Notes: a model not told the origin generated them from the letters alone. A stretch of 64,000 nt of DNA from Salvia splendens (GCF_004379255.2 NC_056034.1:5148501-5212500); one strand, 5' to 3'; shown: positions 24,107-36,153, counted from the first letter of the stretch. Program-made: numbers and translations.

Positions 24107-24159
24107 ACCATAAAAATATCGGGTATTATTGACTCAATAATACCCGATATTTTTATGGT
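24107..24159. repeat. Perfect 26-bp palindrome with 1-nt centre
   Basis: Two 26-base arms, each containing ATATCGGGTATTATTGA or its complement, surround a single C at 24133. It ends exactly where the hAT C-terminal coding sequence begins and suggests a rearrangement junction inside the element. Confidence 0.9.
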
Positions 24160-24160
24160 A

Positions 24161-24514
24161 AGTGAATTGGATTTATATTTCGATTCACTCTTTTCATTTG
24201 GTGATGAAGGTCCTACTCCTCCGGCCCAAATCGACGTCCTCGATTGGTGGGGAACCCACGAGAAAGATTTTCCCATCCTTGCGTCAATGGCCAAGGAGAT
24301 TTTCTTTGTTCCGGCTTCCACTGTCGCCGTCGAGTCCGCTTTTAGTGTTGGCTCGCGTGTGTTGGATGAATCAAGAAGTAAGCTCTCGGTGAAAAATATG
24401 GAAGTTGTGATGTTACTTGATGATTGGGCCAAAGCCGACGTCAGAGAACAAGAAAATGATTGGGATGATCGTCAGGAGGGATCACAAGATGAATTCACCG
24501 GGGATGAATCGTAA
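24161..24514 (+). pseudogene. hAT transposase C-terminal dimerisation domain, fragment
   Basis: The frame opens at SELDLYFDSLFSF and contains the conserved hAT block: DVLDWWGTHEKDFPILASMA, VPASTVAVESAFSVG, RVLDESRSKLS and a final LLDDWAKAD, ending at a TAA. This matches the hAT dimerisation domain (PF05699 family). The BED zinc finger, catalytic DDE parts and the rest of the protein are missing. The 5' end is cut by the palindrome. Confidence 0.85.
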
Positions 24515-24956
24515 GCCAACCGTAAACCGCCGCCGGCCATGCCAAATAGGTAAGTAAGGTAAGAGAACTACGTGGGCTTTGATTCCCTACTGCAAATGAG
24601 CATTGGGGATATGTAGGCATCTCAACTTAAATTTTAAATTTAAGTTGAGTTCAAGTCCTTTTTCCTTTATTTCTTTTTTCCCATTTGTTCTTATTTTAAA
24701 AATATGCAAATACAATTACATAATTGTATTTGTATATACTCTAGTCGATGAAGTAGATTTCTCTATACGGCTAAATCCGGGAAACTTTTGACAATTCTAC
24801 TATAATTGTTGATTGTTAGACTAAACTCAACATTTAAAGTTGAATTGCTAAAGGTGTCCTTAATTTAGTTATGTAGAAAGATCTCATTCGCCGATTAAGA
24901 GTATATATACTTATAATTTTTTTAATAAGAACTTCTAAGTCTTTTTTGTCAACACT

Positions 24957-25095
24957 TGTAAATTGTAATTGTTGTAGCTTGTATTTAAATTTTTCGATTT
25001 GTAATTATTGTAACTTGTATTTAAATTTTTCGATTTGTAATTATTGTAACTTGTATTTAAATTTTTCGATTTGTAATTGTTGTAACTTGTAAACG
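24957..25095. repeat. 38-bp tandem repeat, about 3.5 copies
   Basis: The unit contains TTGTAATTATTGTAACTTGT and ATTTAAATTTTTCGA. It lies in the 3' part of the hAT remnant. Related 'aattgtaa..gtaacttgtag' wording occurs near the right end of the element at 17788-19298. Confidence 0.8.
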
Positions 25096-25189
25096 TGTAA
25101 TTTCAGTAAAATTGCAACTTTCATCGTATATTTTTGAATAAATATTACACGTTGGAGTCGTAATTTAATTGAAAAATGCAAAAAAAAAA

Positions 25190-25370
25190 GGGCCGAACCG
25201 CCGAACCGGCCCGAAAACCGGCGGCTTTGAACTGCCGCTTGAACCGCCGGTTTTTTGAACCGGAACCGGAACCGCCGGGACCCTAGGCGGGCCGGTTCCG
25301 GTTCATGCATTTTGTGAACCGTGAACCACCGGTTCATGAACCGGAATCGGCGGTTCATGAACCGTGTGCA
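25190..25370. repeat. GGTTC/GAACC-rich end of a hAT-like element
   Basis: Dense CCGGTTC/GAACCGG words end in 'gaaccgtgtgcacacc', closely matching the right end of the 17788-19298 element ('gaaccgtgtgcatgc'). No matching left end was found nearby, so this is probably a truncated copy. Confidence 0.65.
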
Positions 25371-25502
25371 CACCTAATTATTGAGTTTATCAGGTGTACC
25401 CATACCCGCAAAACATTAAACCACACTACCTGATCCCGCCTCGTTTCCCACTGTCACCGGGTAGAGGGTACCCGATACCCAGCGGGTATCGGGTTAGGAT
25501 GA

Positions 25503-27092
25503 GGGCACCTACAATGGGGCACCCGATGGAGGCCATCATCCTCGTCGCGGACGATGCATCCATTGTGGGTGCCCGCCATCGTCCGCGGAAGAAGCGCGTA
25601 TGATGGCCTATCGTCCGCGCCATCGGGCGCCCCATTGTGGGCTCAGGGGACGATGGGCGCGGACGATGGCATGCATTTTTATTTTTTATATAAATACCCC
25701 CTACCCCACCTTCATTTGTAACATTTCATTTCACGATTCCACTCTCGAAACTCACATTTAGTACGAAATGGATTCAAGTCCCAATAGTCCGATGTTCGGT
25801 GAAGCGCGTTGGCCGGGTACAGAACCCGACGAATATCAGCCGTTCGACGCCAACACGCAGTACGATCCCGAATTCAGTACGGAATAGTTCGGTTTGGATG
25901 ACATGGAGCCGTCTCCAAACCGACCCGTCGCCCCCTCCCGCCGCGCCGCCGCCGCCGACGCCACCCCATCCGTCGCCGCCACCCCATCCGTCGCCGCCGC
26001 CGCTTCTGCCCCTGCCAAAAAGAAGCGGAACCGGAAGCGCGCGTACAAGTTGCCATCTCCGGGAACTTGTGAAGAGTACGCCCCCGGCCGTACGAACTAC
26101 CAGCCGGATGAAACCCTCGTATTGGCGAGGTGTTGGGTGGATATATCAGAGGACCCGATATTCGCGAACAACCAGAGGCATGCGGCGTACTGGGAGCACA
26201 TCGCCGAGGCTACAATGCGGCGAAGCCACCGAACGCGTACAAGCGCCAACGGGAGCAGCTCCGCAAGCACTGGGATCAGGTGAAGAAGCAAGTCAACCTG
26301 TTCCCGTCGGAGTACGAGAAGTGCCCGAGGGAGTAGGGGAACGGCGAGAGCTTAAGCGACGTGCTCGCTAAAGCGTTGTTGTCGTACCAGTCCTGTACGA
26401 CGACTTCAAGCACGAGGCCATCTGGGCGCTCTTGAGGGACAAGCAGAAGTTCCAAGGCAGGATTCTGCACACCGGGGCGACAAAGAGGACGAAGAACACC
26501 GAATCTGGTGGTTACACGAGCAGCAAAAGTGGAACTCGTCCGGTGGACCTCAACCGAGCGTACATGGAGGAAGAGAGTTCTGCCACACCGATGTCCTCTC
26601 TGCGTCCCATAGGCGTCAAGGCTGCGAAGGCCAAGGGGAAGGCGGCGGCGACATCATCCTCGACCGCCGCCGCGCCATCGCCGATCCCGACCCCGAGCCC
26701 GACGGCCGCCGTGTATGAGTTGTTAGCAACAGCCTCGATGGCGAAGAAGTTGTTGCAGACGCACAAGGCCCTCAAGAAGTGTACGGACCCCGCCAAAGCC
26801 GAATATCTCCGGGGGTTGATCGATGAGATGCGCCAGAAGTTTGGGAATTGCATAGATTAGCCAACTTGAATCGTGTAACTTTTGTGTAATTAATGCAATC
26901 TTCGCCGGTTTTTAGTTACTCGTTGTGTTTTTAAATTAGTTTGCATTATATATTTAAAAACATTTAAATTAATTAACAAAACAATAGTAATAAAACATAT
27001 AGGGCGCGTCTTAGGGCTCCCCATTGCAGGTGGGGGGTAGGAGGATAAAACTGATGACGTGGCGCTCCTTAGGGCGCCCATTGTGGATGCCC
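25503..27092 (+). mobile_element. PIF/Harbinger-type element H2, ORF1-only
   Basis: The left end is GGGCACCTACAATGGGGCAC and the right end, inverted, is GGGCATCCACAATGGGCGCC. The 3-bp flank TGA occurs on both sides (25500-25502 and 27093-27095). It is 1,590 bp long and interrupts the right arm of the hAT remnant. It encodes only an ORF1-like protein. Confidence 0.8.
25768..26860 (+). pseudogene. Harbinger ORF1-like SANT/NAM-associated protein, broken
   Basis: ATG 25768 (MDSSPNSPMFGEARWPG) is followed by a TAG at about 25885. The frame then continues through an Ala/Pro-rich linker, a basic patch (KKKRNRKRAY) and the SANT-like core (YQPDETLVLARCWVDISEDP). Frameshifts near 26200 and 26330-26430 separate this from the C-terminal part (KRTKNTESGGYTSSKSGTRP, a basic KAAKAKGKAAA and a helical tail), which ends at 26860. 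Architecture matches the H1 gene. It is inactive as read. Confidence 0.75.
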
Positions 27093-27272
27093 TGAGAATT
27101 ATCCGTTACCCGCTACCCGTTTCGACACCACTAATAATCGTCACGCCGTTATGAATATTTGTCTCTCTTATCTCTTGTGTCACTCCTCTATCCGTTCTCC
27201 AAATTGTTGCACAAATTTTCTAGATTTTTTTAATTGACTCTATCATAATAGAATTGAATAATGTGCTTCTAA

Positions 27273-29159
27273 GGCCATCTGCATCGCGTCTCGATGCTGT
27301 CTCTATCTCATCTCGGAGAGACGAGACGGCATCGAGACAGCGATGCAACCATCCATCTCGGTCTCGTCTCGGCGGGCGTCTCAGCCCGGAGAGTGGGTTG
27401 GCGAGACGTCTCGTCACGCGATAGCACCATGTGGCGAGCGTTGGCGCTAGGCGTGACGCCCACTCGTCGGCCTGCGAGTGGTTGTCGTCATGCTGAAGCA
27501 ATAAATTATTTTTAATTCGGTTTTAATTAAAAATATATAATAAAAATTAAAAAATGATAATATTACCGTTCAACGGTAATTTTTTATTTTTTCTTTATTT
27601 ATTCTATAATTAATCATCTTTCATTCTCATTATACACACAAACACACATCTATTCTTCCCAATTCATCTGTCTTTTTTCTCCAATTTTCATCTCACCATT
27701 CCAATTTTCATCTCAAAATGTCTGGCGACGGAAACTCTGGCGGCTCCGGCGGCTATGACTTAATCACGTCTGGCGACTGGGGGGATGTACAATGTCTTGG
27801 GTGCTTCCGGTTACGGTTCGTAGACGCCGGGCACCCAAGGCTCCTCGACGCCGGCAGCGTACCAACCACCATATTTTGATGTGGATGCATACTCTCGTCC
27901 CTCAGCCCCGAGGTATGGGCAATCGCAGGGATTATCCCAAATTAGGGAGGATTTTCCGGATGAACCCAATCCGGAAGGAGGATGAGGCGGTAGAAGCTTC
28001 GGGGGTCGCGCATTCGACGCCGTGGAGTAAGAGCAGGAGGCGACCGAGGATGAGCAGGATGTAGGCCGTACGATCCCATCGTTGACTATGTTCAACGCTT
28101 GGGTCAGCGTCTCGTACGATCTCATCGTCGGGAATCAACAAACCCGCAAGTGTTTTTGGAAAAACGTCACCGACGCCTACAACGAGAACAAGCCAAAGGG
28201 GTCCCGCCACCGCACCATGAAGATGTTCCGCAGTCATTTTGACCGAGTCGACAGAGATGTTAAAAAATTTTGCGGGATCTACACGAATGAAGCGGCGAAT
28301 TACCAAAGCGGAGCCAATGGAGCCGACATTCTGAGAGCGGCTATGCGAGTCTTTTTTGACGACAACAAAAAAGAATTCAAACATGTCGATGTTTAGGAGG
28401 CGGTCAAAGACGTTGAAAGGTGGGCTGGCGGTGTCCAGTCCTGCACGGGCTTGAGCTCGAAACGCACGAAGCACACGGCGGGTGGCCAATACTCGTCTAG
28501 TGAGGGCGGGTCAGGCAACGCCTCACAAGAGATTGAGGGAACGACCACCGATGCAGGGGGCTCCTCTAGTGGGCGCCGTCGGCCGCAAGGGACCAAGGCG
28601 GCTAGAGGGAGGAGTGGCCGAGGTGAATCAAGCCAGGCGGGCTCGAACATCCTATTGTCCATGTACTTGCCCGACACGATGGCTGACACTTCCTGCATGA
28701 CGCCTCCCCAATATCAAGCCCATCTTGTCGGAATTGAGTATATGACAAGACAAATTGGTGTTCTGCCTGCAGGTGGCTTGAGTGCACCGCCACCGCCTTC
28801 GGGGGATGATTCACCGGCGGAGTAGTTTTTAAGTGTGTAATTTTTAATTTCTAGTATTTTAAATTATGTCTTTTTTATTTATTTTTTTAGATTTTAATTA
28901 TGGGGTTTTTTTAATTATGTGTTTTTTTAGGATTTTAAACTGTAATTTTATTTTATTTAATGAAGTGTGTTTTTATTAATTGAATTTGTTGGAAATAAAA
29001 ATAAAAAAATGAAATTGAATGAAAAGTTAAGGGATTAGATGGTTAAAAGATGGAGGGATGCAGGTGTTGTATCTTAGTTAAGAGATGGAGTGAAAAGTAC
29101 AGCGAGACCCATGAATGGTGAAGAGATGAGACGGATAAGAGACATGGATGCAGATGGCC
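27273..29159 (+). mobile_element. PIF/Harbinger-type element H3, ORF1-only
   Basis: The left end GGCCATCTGCATC is exactly inverted at the right end, flanked by TAA (27270-27272 and 29160-29162). The 1,887-bp element encodes an ORF1-like protein. The subterminal block at 27430-27500 (GTGACGCCCACTCG..GCGAGTGG) is inverted relative to, but clearly related to, blocks near the right ends of the elements at 59263 and 61938. Confidence 0.88.
27718..28825 (+). pseudogene. Harbinger ORF1-like SANT/NAM-associated protein, broken
   Basis: ATG 27718 begins a Gly/Ser-rich start (MSGDGNSGGSGGYD). The SANT-like part reads SYDLIVGNQQTRKCFWKNVT and FRSHFDRVDRDVKKFCGIY in one frame to a TAG at 28394-28396. 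The same frame then continues through RWAGGVQSC, KRTKHTAGGQYSSSEGG and a low-complexity tail to 28825. Frameshifts also occur upstream, near 27800-28080. The order of parts matches H1 and H2. Confidence 0.75.
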
Positions 29160-29162
29160 TAA

Positions 29163-29770
29163 GGTGCCGTGGAATAGTCGCGATATGGATATGAGAGAAA
29201 TTGTGATTAAGATCAGATTGGAATTGCTAAATGTCGAGTGTGCCAAATAAATAGGCATGTACCTAAGAGAACGGCCAATTAATATCGTGATGGGGGAAGT
29301 ATAACAAAAACTTCGTAATGTTAATGATATTTTATTATTATCTATTTATGTCATACTATATCATAAATATCATGATATTGTAAAAGTAAGCATAGTCTTA
29401 CTGATAGTATTACATAGTAAGAAAAATAATACTAGTAGAACATGAATATTTTGAATCTTTTTTATCTATATTTAAATAGGACATGTTTGTTTACTTAGAT
29501 TTATTATGAAAAGTAATACGTATGATTTCTTAATTTTTAAATGTTGAAGTTTGTTTATTTTTAAATAAGGAATAGCATCAAAATTTAAAATATGAAAAAT
29601 AGTAGTACTATAACTTTCTAAAAAAAAGTTTTCCCATTTTTTTAAGTTTCTTTTTTCAAATTTTAGGATTCTACATATTTAAGTATTTAATATTATTTGT
29701 ATTATTTATTCAATAATTAAGTCATAAATTAATAACTAATTAAGAGAATTTTAATATAATTTGAAAATTA
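29163..29770. other. AT-rich intergenic DNA
   Basis: I see no gene or complete mobile element in this stretch. Confidence 0.5.
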
Positions 29771-29772
29771 TA

Positions 29773-29990
29773 CTCCCTCCGTTCCATGTTATTAGAGTCA
29801 TTTTTCTATTTTGGGAAGTTCCAAGTTAAATGAGTTATTTCTATTTTTAGCAAAAAGTAATTCTTCTTTTTACTTTATTCTCTGTTCATCTCTATTACTT
29901 TACTTTCTCTTACTTTTTTCACCATCCATTTAATACACTATTCTTAAACTCCGTGATAAAAATAAATGTCTCTATTAACAAGAAACGGAG
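29773..29990. mobile_element. Stowaway-type MITE
   Basis: The left end is CTCCCTCCGTTCCATGTTAT and the right end is 'aacaagaaacggag', with TA on both sides (29771-29772 and 29991-29992). It is non-coding. Confidence 0.75.
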
Positions 29991-30396
29991 TAGATCATAT
30001 TTATATATAAGGAGTAATAGAAATAATAATAACTTAGTCTAGGTTATTTAGAGCGTCCACTATAACATGCCCGCGGCTATAGCTGCGTTTGGGGCGGAAG
30101 CGGGGCGCCTTATAGTGGCGGAGTTGTCCGCCCCGGAGGTGGACGCGGCGAGGGGGGAGGGAGGCGGCGGACACGGGATAGCCGCGTGCGGGGCGAGGAC
30201 GCGGCGATGGAGCTATAGCCGCGCCTATAGGCGCGGCGACTATAGTGGCACGAGGATGAAGCCGCGGCTATTGCGCGCGATTTTTTTTTTTTACGTTTCA
30301 ATTCACCTATAAATACACCCCACTCCATTCATTATTTTCACACCATTCAAACACAACATCTATACAAATTTCTCTCACTACAATTTGGGGTCGGAA

Positions 30397-31689
30397 ATGA
30401 ACAATTTGTGGAGAGACAACTGGAATGCTCTGATTCAACAGGTGCAACAGGATGTAGCGGCCCGTTTGGCGGAGGAGGTGGAGGATGCGGAGGATCCGAT
30501 CCCTCGCACCATTACTCATCGGCGGACAACCCCACGAGACCACGTCGGTGCTCACCAACGTTTAATGTATGATTACTTCGTGGATAACCCCCGTTATCCA
30601 CCCGAGATATTCCGCCGGAGATTCAGGATGTCGCAGCGGTTGTTCAACTATATAGCGACGAATTTGGCGGAGCGTTACCGGTGCTTCACCCTCCGGCGTG
30701 TTGCGTCTGGCCGGATCGGGCTGTCCACACAACAGAAGTGCACCGCTGCAATCCGACAGCTTGCCTACGCTGGACCAGCGGACATGTTCGATGAATACCT
30801 ACAGATGGGTGAGACGACTAGCCTCACGGTGCTTAGGCAGTTCTGTAAGGGGATCCGGGAAATTTTCGGTGGGGAGTTTCTACGGAAGCCCAACCCGGAT
30901 GAGTGTCAGCGCCTACTTGATATGCACGGGTCGGTGCACGGCTTCCCCGGAATGTTAGGAAGCATCGATTGCATGCATTGGGAGTGGAGGAACTGCCCCG
31001 TGGCATGGAAAGGCCAGTTCACTACTAGATTCAAAAGCAAACATCCAACGATGATACTGGAAGCCGTGGCGGACTACCGTCTGAAGATCTGGCATGCGTA
31101 TTTCGGCGTGGCAGGTTCGAACAACGACATCAATGTTCTTCAGTCGTCGCCTCTCTTCAACGAGGAGTGCCGGGGGGAGGGGCCAGAAATCAGCTTCGTA
31201 GCCAACGGTACGCAGTACAGTAGGGGCTACTATTTGGCAGATGGAATATATCCGCGGTGGCCCGTATTCGTGAAGACTGTCCGTCAACCGGTAGGCCCGA
31301 AGAAACAATATTTTGCGCGCAAACAAGAGAGTGCTAGGAAGGACGTTGAGCGAGCTTTTGGTGTCCTCCAATCGCGGTGGGCTATTATACGATGTCCGGC
31401 ACGAGCTTGGCACGAAGATGATGTCGCAAATATTATGTTAGCCTGTATCATATTGCATAATATGATCATAGAAGATGAATGATTTGCGGCAGAGCGATGG
31501 GCGCCGGAAGAGGGTGCAAGTACAAGTCACGGTGTCGCCTCCGCGCCGATCCAGATGGGCGTACCACAGAGCAATGAATATTTGATCCAACGCTTCGCTG
31601 ATATGCGCAGGACCACATCACATAACACACTGCAGGTCGATTTGATTGAAGAAGTGTGGGCACGTAGGGGAGGTGGTGGCGTTGTGTAA
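30397..31689 (+). pseudogene. Harbinger (HARBI1-like) DDE transposase, single nonsense codon
   Basis: From ATG 30397 (MNNLWRDNW) 361 codons are open to a TGA at 31480-31482. The same frame then continues for 68 codons to a natural-looking TAA at 31687-31689 (LIEEVWARRGGGVV). The protein belongs to the plant transposon/HARBI1 family (PF04827 type). Likely catalytic acidic residues sit in GSIDCMHWEW, AGSNNDINVL and ARKDVERAFGVLQ. The N-terminal helix-turn-helix-like part is FRRRFRMSQRLFNYI. Only the late TGA breaks it, downstream of the catalytic core, so a truncated enzyme is conceivable. No ORF1 partner lies in the same element. Confidence 0.88.
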
Positions 31690-31788
31690 ACTTGGTAGTA
31701 ATTTGTATTAGATTCAATGTAGTGTGTGATTTTAATTTTAATTTAAATTTAGTGTGTAATTCTAATTTTAATTTGTATTGTATTTGTA

Positions 31789-31872
31789 TTTTTATTTTTA
31801 TTTTTATTTTTATTTTTATTTTTATTTTTATTTTTATTTTTATTTTTATTTTTATTTTTATTTTTATTTTTA
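31789..31872. repeat. (ATTTTT)n microsatellite
   Basis: About 14 hexanucleotide units of ATTTTT lie downstream of the transposase gene inside element T1. Confidence 0.92.
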
Positions 31873-32101
31873 ATTCGTATAGTCGGCCTTTCTTAATCCA
31901 CTAATTAGAGTCCGATAAATTTGTTAATAATTACTTGATATATTATAAAATGAAAGTTGATTATAAAATTTTGGGGCTATTGGAGTTGTCCACTATAGTG
32001 GCGGAAATAGAATTTTAGGGCTATGGACAAAAAATTGGGGCTATGGACAAAAAACTGGGGCGGGGCTATTGGGCGTGTCCACCTTATAGTGGACACCCTT
32101 A

Positions 32102-33813
32102 ATAAAATCATAAGGGGCAGTGAAACCCTGGCCGTCCACGTGTTGAGATATTATGACGTTACAATATCTCATATAGAAGATATATCTGAAAACTTACTGG
32201 AGTAATTTTTCGTGGATAATACTGGCAATTGTAGCAGGGCAGAATAGTGAAGTAGTACTAATTTTTCATGGATAATACTACTCTTTTTCACTTTCCATTT
32301 TATATATTCAGCAGATTTATATCAAGGTCATAATTGAATGGGGATGGCCCATAGAAACGTTTCTACTATTTGATGTTTAGTTTACATGAAATAACACCAG
32401 ATTTGGTAATGTAAATAATATTTTTTAAAGATTCCTAGTAGACATTGACTAAAAAGCCCTCACTCTTCCATCTTAAAGATTCCTGGTAGACATTGAAAAT
32501 AGGGGGGTTATAGAAGGTATTTTGCCTGCAATTCTTGATTCAATTTCTGATGCAGTTTCAATTAACACCAATTTTGCAAGAATTCAAAACTGGTTATCTC
32601 AGCAAGGAACAGTGAGGGCCGACGTTATTTCTAGGGCCCGCAAGAATTATTTCTCAAAAAGTGAACACTTGTTAATTTCAAGAATTGAGGCTTTAACTTG
32701 CTGTAACCAGGAAAGTGAACCCACCTTAACGTGGGAAGGCATTTGACCATTCCTCATCGCTTTTTTGACATATCTTAATCTCTTTCCTTGTTTTCTTCCT
32801 TCAAAAATCAAAATCACTCACATGCAAACGCACAGAGTAAGACATACGTATATATTATATATACAATCATTGACATGCAATCACACACATACATATATAT
32901 AATCATTAACGTACAAACACACACACACACACATATATATAATTTAGATTATTAGATTTTTTAATGTAATGACAAATAATGTTAATAAAAAGAGTCAACA
33001 CAATGTCAACCAATATTTAAATATACAAACGTGACATTTTTTGTTGACGTTTTTTTTTATCTATCAGTTGATGTCAAATATTGAAATTTAATGGTCAAAA
33101 TTTTAGTTTGTTGTTTGCAGATTTATAGAATATTTTGTAATAACTCATTCTCCCAAGTCCCACGTTATAAACTAGGCGAGAATCAAAGTTATTTATTGGA
33201 GACCAAATCAACAAATGTTTATTTTAATTCTTAATTTTTTTCTTTTTCTAAACTGAATTAGTTAACCAAAAATTATCATTTCTGTTGTACCCACGTAATG
33301 ACCTATATCTGATAGTACAGAATGATGTAGTAGATATTTAATCTCTGTGATTGATTTATTGATCCAATGTATGATCAGATTTCGTCTTTGATTAAGCACT
33401 ATGTGACTATGTCTATATATACGAATGATATGTATATAATACAATCGGAATGAGACTCAAAAATAAACTATTTTTAAACATTTACGTACGTTTTATTTCG
33501 TCCATTAATTATATCGATCAGATGCACTAGAATCTACGAATATTCAAGCCATTGATAATATTGAACTAGTATGATATATGGATTTTCTCATAGGGTAACA
33601 ATAAATTTTTTTTCAGAATATTTTATATCCATTATCAAATTTCTAGTATTAAATTCTTTTTTTCAGAAATTTTTTATATGCATGATATTATTTTTCTTAA
33701 TTAAATTATGTTGTTCAGAAAACAACATTTGCATCACAGAAATATGTAATAGGCTTATATAATTTACATATAAGCTCGTTTTGCATTAAATTTTTCACAT
33801 TCTTACAAAAGCT
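32102..33813. other. AT-rich intergenic DNA
   Basis: It holds an (AC)n/(AT)n microsatellite at 32916-32940 and otherwise AT-rich DNA. A 74-codon open frame at 32522-32746 has balanced composition (ISRARKNYFSKSEHLLISRI), but I recognise no family and it may be chance or a gene fragment. Confidence 0.45.
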
Positions 33814-33816
33814 TTA

Positions 33817-35866
33817 GAGCATGTGCAGCGGTGGACGGACGCCGTCCGTGCCGCTGGCACGGACAAGCTCCACCGCCGCTGCTCTCGCGCCGCTGGCACG
33901 ACGCTGCTCGCTGCGAAGAGCACGTCCGTTCCAGCGAGCAGGCGACGTGGCGGCACGCGATTGGGCAACGGCATAGCCGTTGCCTTTGATTTTTTTTTTT
34001 TATTATTAAAAATTTGGTATTTAATTTTTTAAAATGATAAAAAAATAAAAAAAAAATATTTTCCAAATTCCAAAAATATGGCAGTTTTTTTCCCTTTTTT
34101 GAATTTTTTTTATTTTTTTAAATTTTTTCCCCCAAAATCATCTAAAAATACACATATTCATCATCCATTTATCACTTCAAATCATCTCTCATTCATCTCT
34201 CATTCATAATTCTCATACAAACTATCTACACCTTCATCTCTCACTCAAAACCTCAAATGGATTTCACTCATCTTATGGCGGAAGCGGAGCGCGAAGAACA
34301 ATAATACTACGAACAACATCGTGCCGCTGACGACGCATATGTCGCGGCGAATACCCCCGCTCCTCCTCCTCAACGAACTAGATCAATTCGCCGCTACATC
34401 CATCGTGACCGGGAGGGAGCCCACGAAAGGCTCGTTGCCGACTATTTTGCCTACCAGCCGCGGTTTCCAGCAGATTACTTCAGGCGCCGTTTTCGCATGT
34501 CAAAGCGCTTGTTTATGCGAATTGTCAACACATTGTCCGCACGTGTTGAATTCTTCCAAACAGGTCCAGATGCAACCGACCGGCAAAGTATCACGCCGTT
34601 GCCAGAAGTGTACGTGTGCCATCCGACAACTCGCTACTGGGCAAACGGCCGACCTCTTCGACGGGTATTTGCATATCGGTGAGTCCACTGGAATCCTTTG
34701 TCTAAAAAATTTTTGCGATGGCGTTCGTTCAGCCTTCGGTGATGAATTCCTTCGGGTACCCACCACCGATGATTGCCAAAGGTTGCTTCATCTTCACGAA
34801 TCAGTCCATGGCTTTCCCGGCATGCTTGGTAGCATTGACTGCATGCATTGGAGGTGGAAGAATTGCCCGACTGCTTGGAGGGGGCAACACTTAAGCGGTC
34901 ACAAAGGCGGCTGCCCAACACTTATCCTTGAGGCGGTCGCCAACTACCGCCTATGGATTTGGCATGCATATTTCGGCGTTGCCGGATCCAACAACGACTT
35001 GAACGTGCTCTATTCTTCACCACTCTTCAATGATGTGATGAATGGTGTAGCACCGGCGATCGACTTCACCGTCAACGGAAATGCATACCACATGGGTTAC
35101 TATCTCGCCGATGGTATCTACCCAAGGTGGTTGACTTTCGTGAAGACGCTCAGCAACCCGCACGACCCGAGACGGGTTCTTTTTGCGCAACGTCAAGAGT
35201 CCCCGCGGAAAGACGTCGAAAGAGCCTTCGGGGTCCTTCAAGCCCGATTCAACATTGTGAAGGCCCCGGCTCGGCTGTGGTACGTCAATAATATCGCCGA
35301 CATCATGTTCACGTGTATTATCTTACACAACATGATTATAGCCGACGAAGGACCGAGGGCGGCTAGCTTCTACGACGAGGATGAAGTCGGAAGCTCAACC
35401 GCGAGGTTTCCCCCACGTTGAGTTGTGCATATGACGGTGGGCCAGAGGATCGAGACAAGGCACACAATGCACGATACCCGAACCCACATTAAGCTACAAG
35501 AAGACCTAATCAAACACATGTGGGCGAAATTCGGCAACGCATAGTGGTTTTTTTAATTTTAGGATTTTAATTATGTAATTTTTAATTTTTAGGATTTTAA
35601 TTATGTAATTTTAAATTTTTAGGCTTTTAATTATGTCTTTTTAAATTTATTTGTAATTTATAATGTTATTTCGGTTTTTTAATGAATTGTCATATTATGG
35701 AAATGTTTTTGTTTAATTGAATTTTAAATTGAATTGTGCTCGTCCTTGTGGAAGAGCACATCTGTGGGTGTTGTGCTCTTGCCAGAGAGCATGCGAGAAA
35801 AAATTGGGCCGGGCCCACAACCGTGCCGCTGGCAAGACCACGGTTGTGGATATTTTTTGCTATCTC
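33817..35866 (+). mobile_element. PIF/Harbinger element T2, transposase-only
   Basis: The left end is GAGCATGTGCAGCGGTGG after TTA (33814-33816). The right end is less certain: 'gtggatattttttgctatctc' followed by TTA (35867-35869). The element encodes only a transposase related to the T3 copy at 57250. Confidence 0.7.
34257..35544 (+). pseudogene. Harbinger DDE transposase, broken early
   Basis: ATG 34257 opens MDFTHLMAEAEREEQ, then a TAA where the T3 copy has GAA. The frame continues through RRYIHRDREGAHERL and MSKRLFMRIVNTLSARVEFF, shifts near 34590-34610, and is then open from KCTCAIRQLATGQTADLF through GSIDCMHWRWKN, AGSNNDLNVLYSS and PRKDVERAFGVLQ to a TGA at 35421. The tail resumes to 35544. 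The catalytic half looks preserved, but the N-terminus carries at least a stop and a frameshift. Confidence 0.82.
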
Positions 35867-35920
35867 TTAATCTTCATTTATTTTTTGCTAGTAGTTATAT
35901 CATCACAAAATAAGTACTTA

Positions 35921-36153
35921 CTCTCTTTGTCCCATTTTATGTGACACATTTCTGTTTGCACGTATTTTGAAAAAATCATACTAAATAGTTAAAGTAAAGG
36001 GAAGAGCAAAGTAAGAGAGAAAATAATGTAAAGAAGATCTCATCTACTTTATTCCTCTCTTATTTTACTTTCCGTTTACTTGAACTATTTATTATGATTT
36101 TCCCCAAACACGTGCGAAAAAGAAATGTGTCACATGAAATGGAACAGATGGAG
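35921..36153. mobile_element. Stowaway-like MITE with long inverted arms
   Basis: The left arm CTCTCTTTGTCCCATTTTAT..GTGACACATTTCT is mirrored for roughly 85 bp by the right arm, which ends AGATGGAG, with TA on both sides. The near-complete fold-back separates it from the shorter-armed copies elsewhere in the window. Confidence 0.75.

Larger units (their letters stand above)
23633..27129. mobile_element. Composite hAT element remnant with later insertions
   Basis: The outer ends are inverted: GGTGTCGAAACACGTACCCG at 23633 and, inverted, GGTGTCGAAACGGGTAGCGG ending at 27129. Subterminal GGGTACCCG-like words occur near both ends. It contains the last exon of a hAT transposase (24161-24514), a GGTTC-rich end of a different hAT-like family (25190-25370) and the complete Harbinger-like element H2 (25503-27092) in its right arm. 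I could not define a clean 8-bp target duplication. Confidence 0.6.
30051..32098 (+). mobile_element. PIF/Harbinger element T1, transposase-only
   Basis: The left end is GAGCGTCCACTATAA and the right end, inverted, is GGGTGTCCACTATAA. TTA lies on both sides (30048-30050 and 32099-32101). The 2,048-bp element has one gene, the DDE transposase, and no ORF1. GCGGCTATAG-like words repeat near the left end. Confidence 0.9.

Noticed and set aside
32522..32746. 74-codon ORF in intergenic DNA
   Set aside because: No recognisable family, no neighbours and no repeated copy in the window. It is kept only as a remark.
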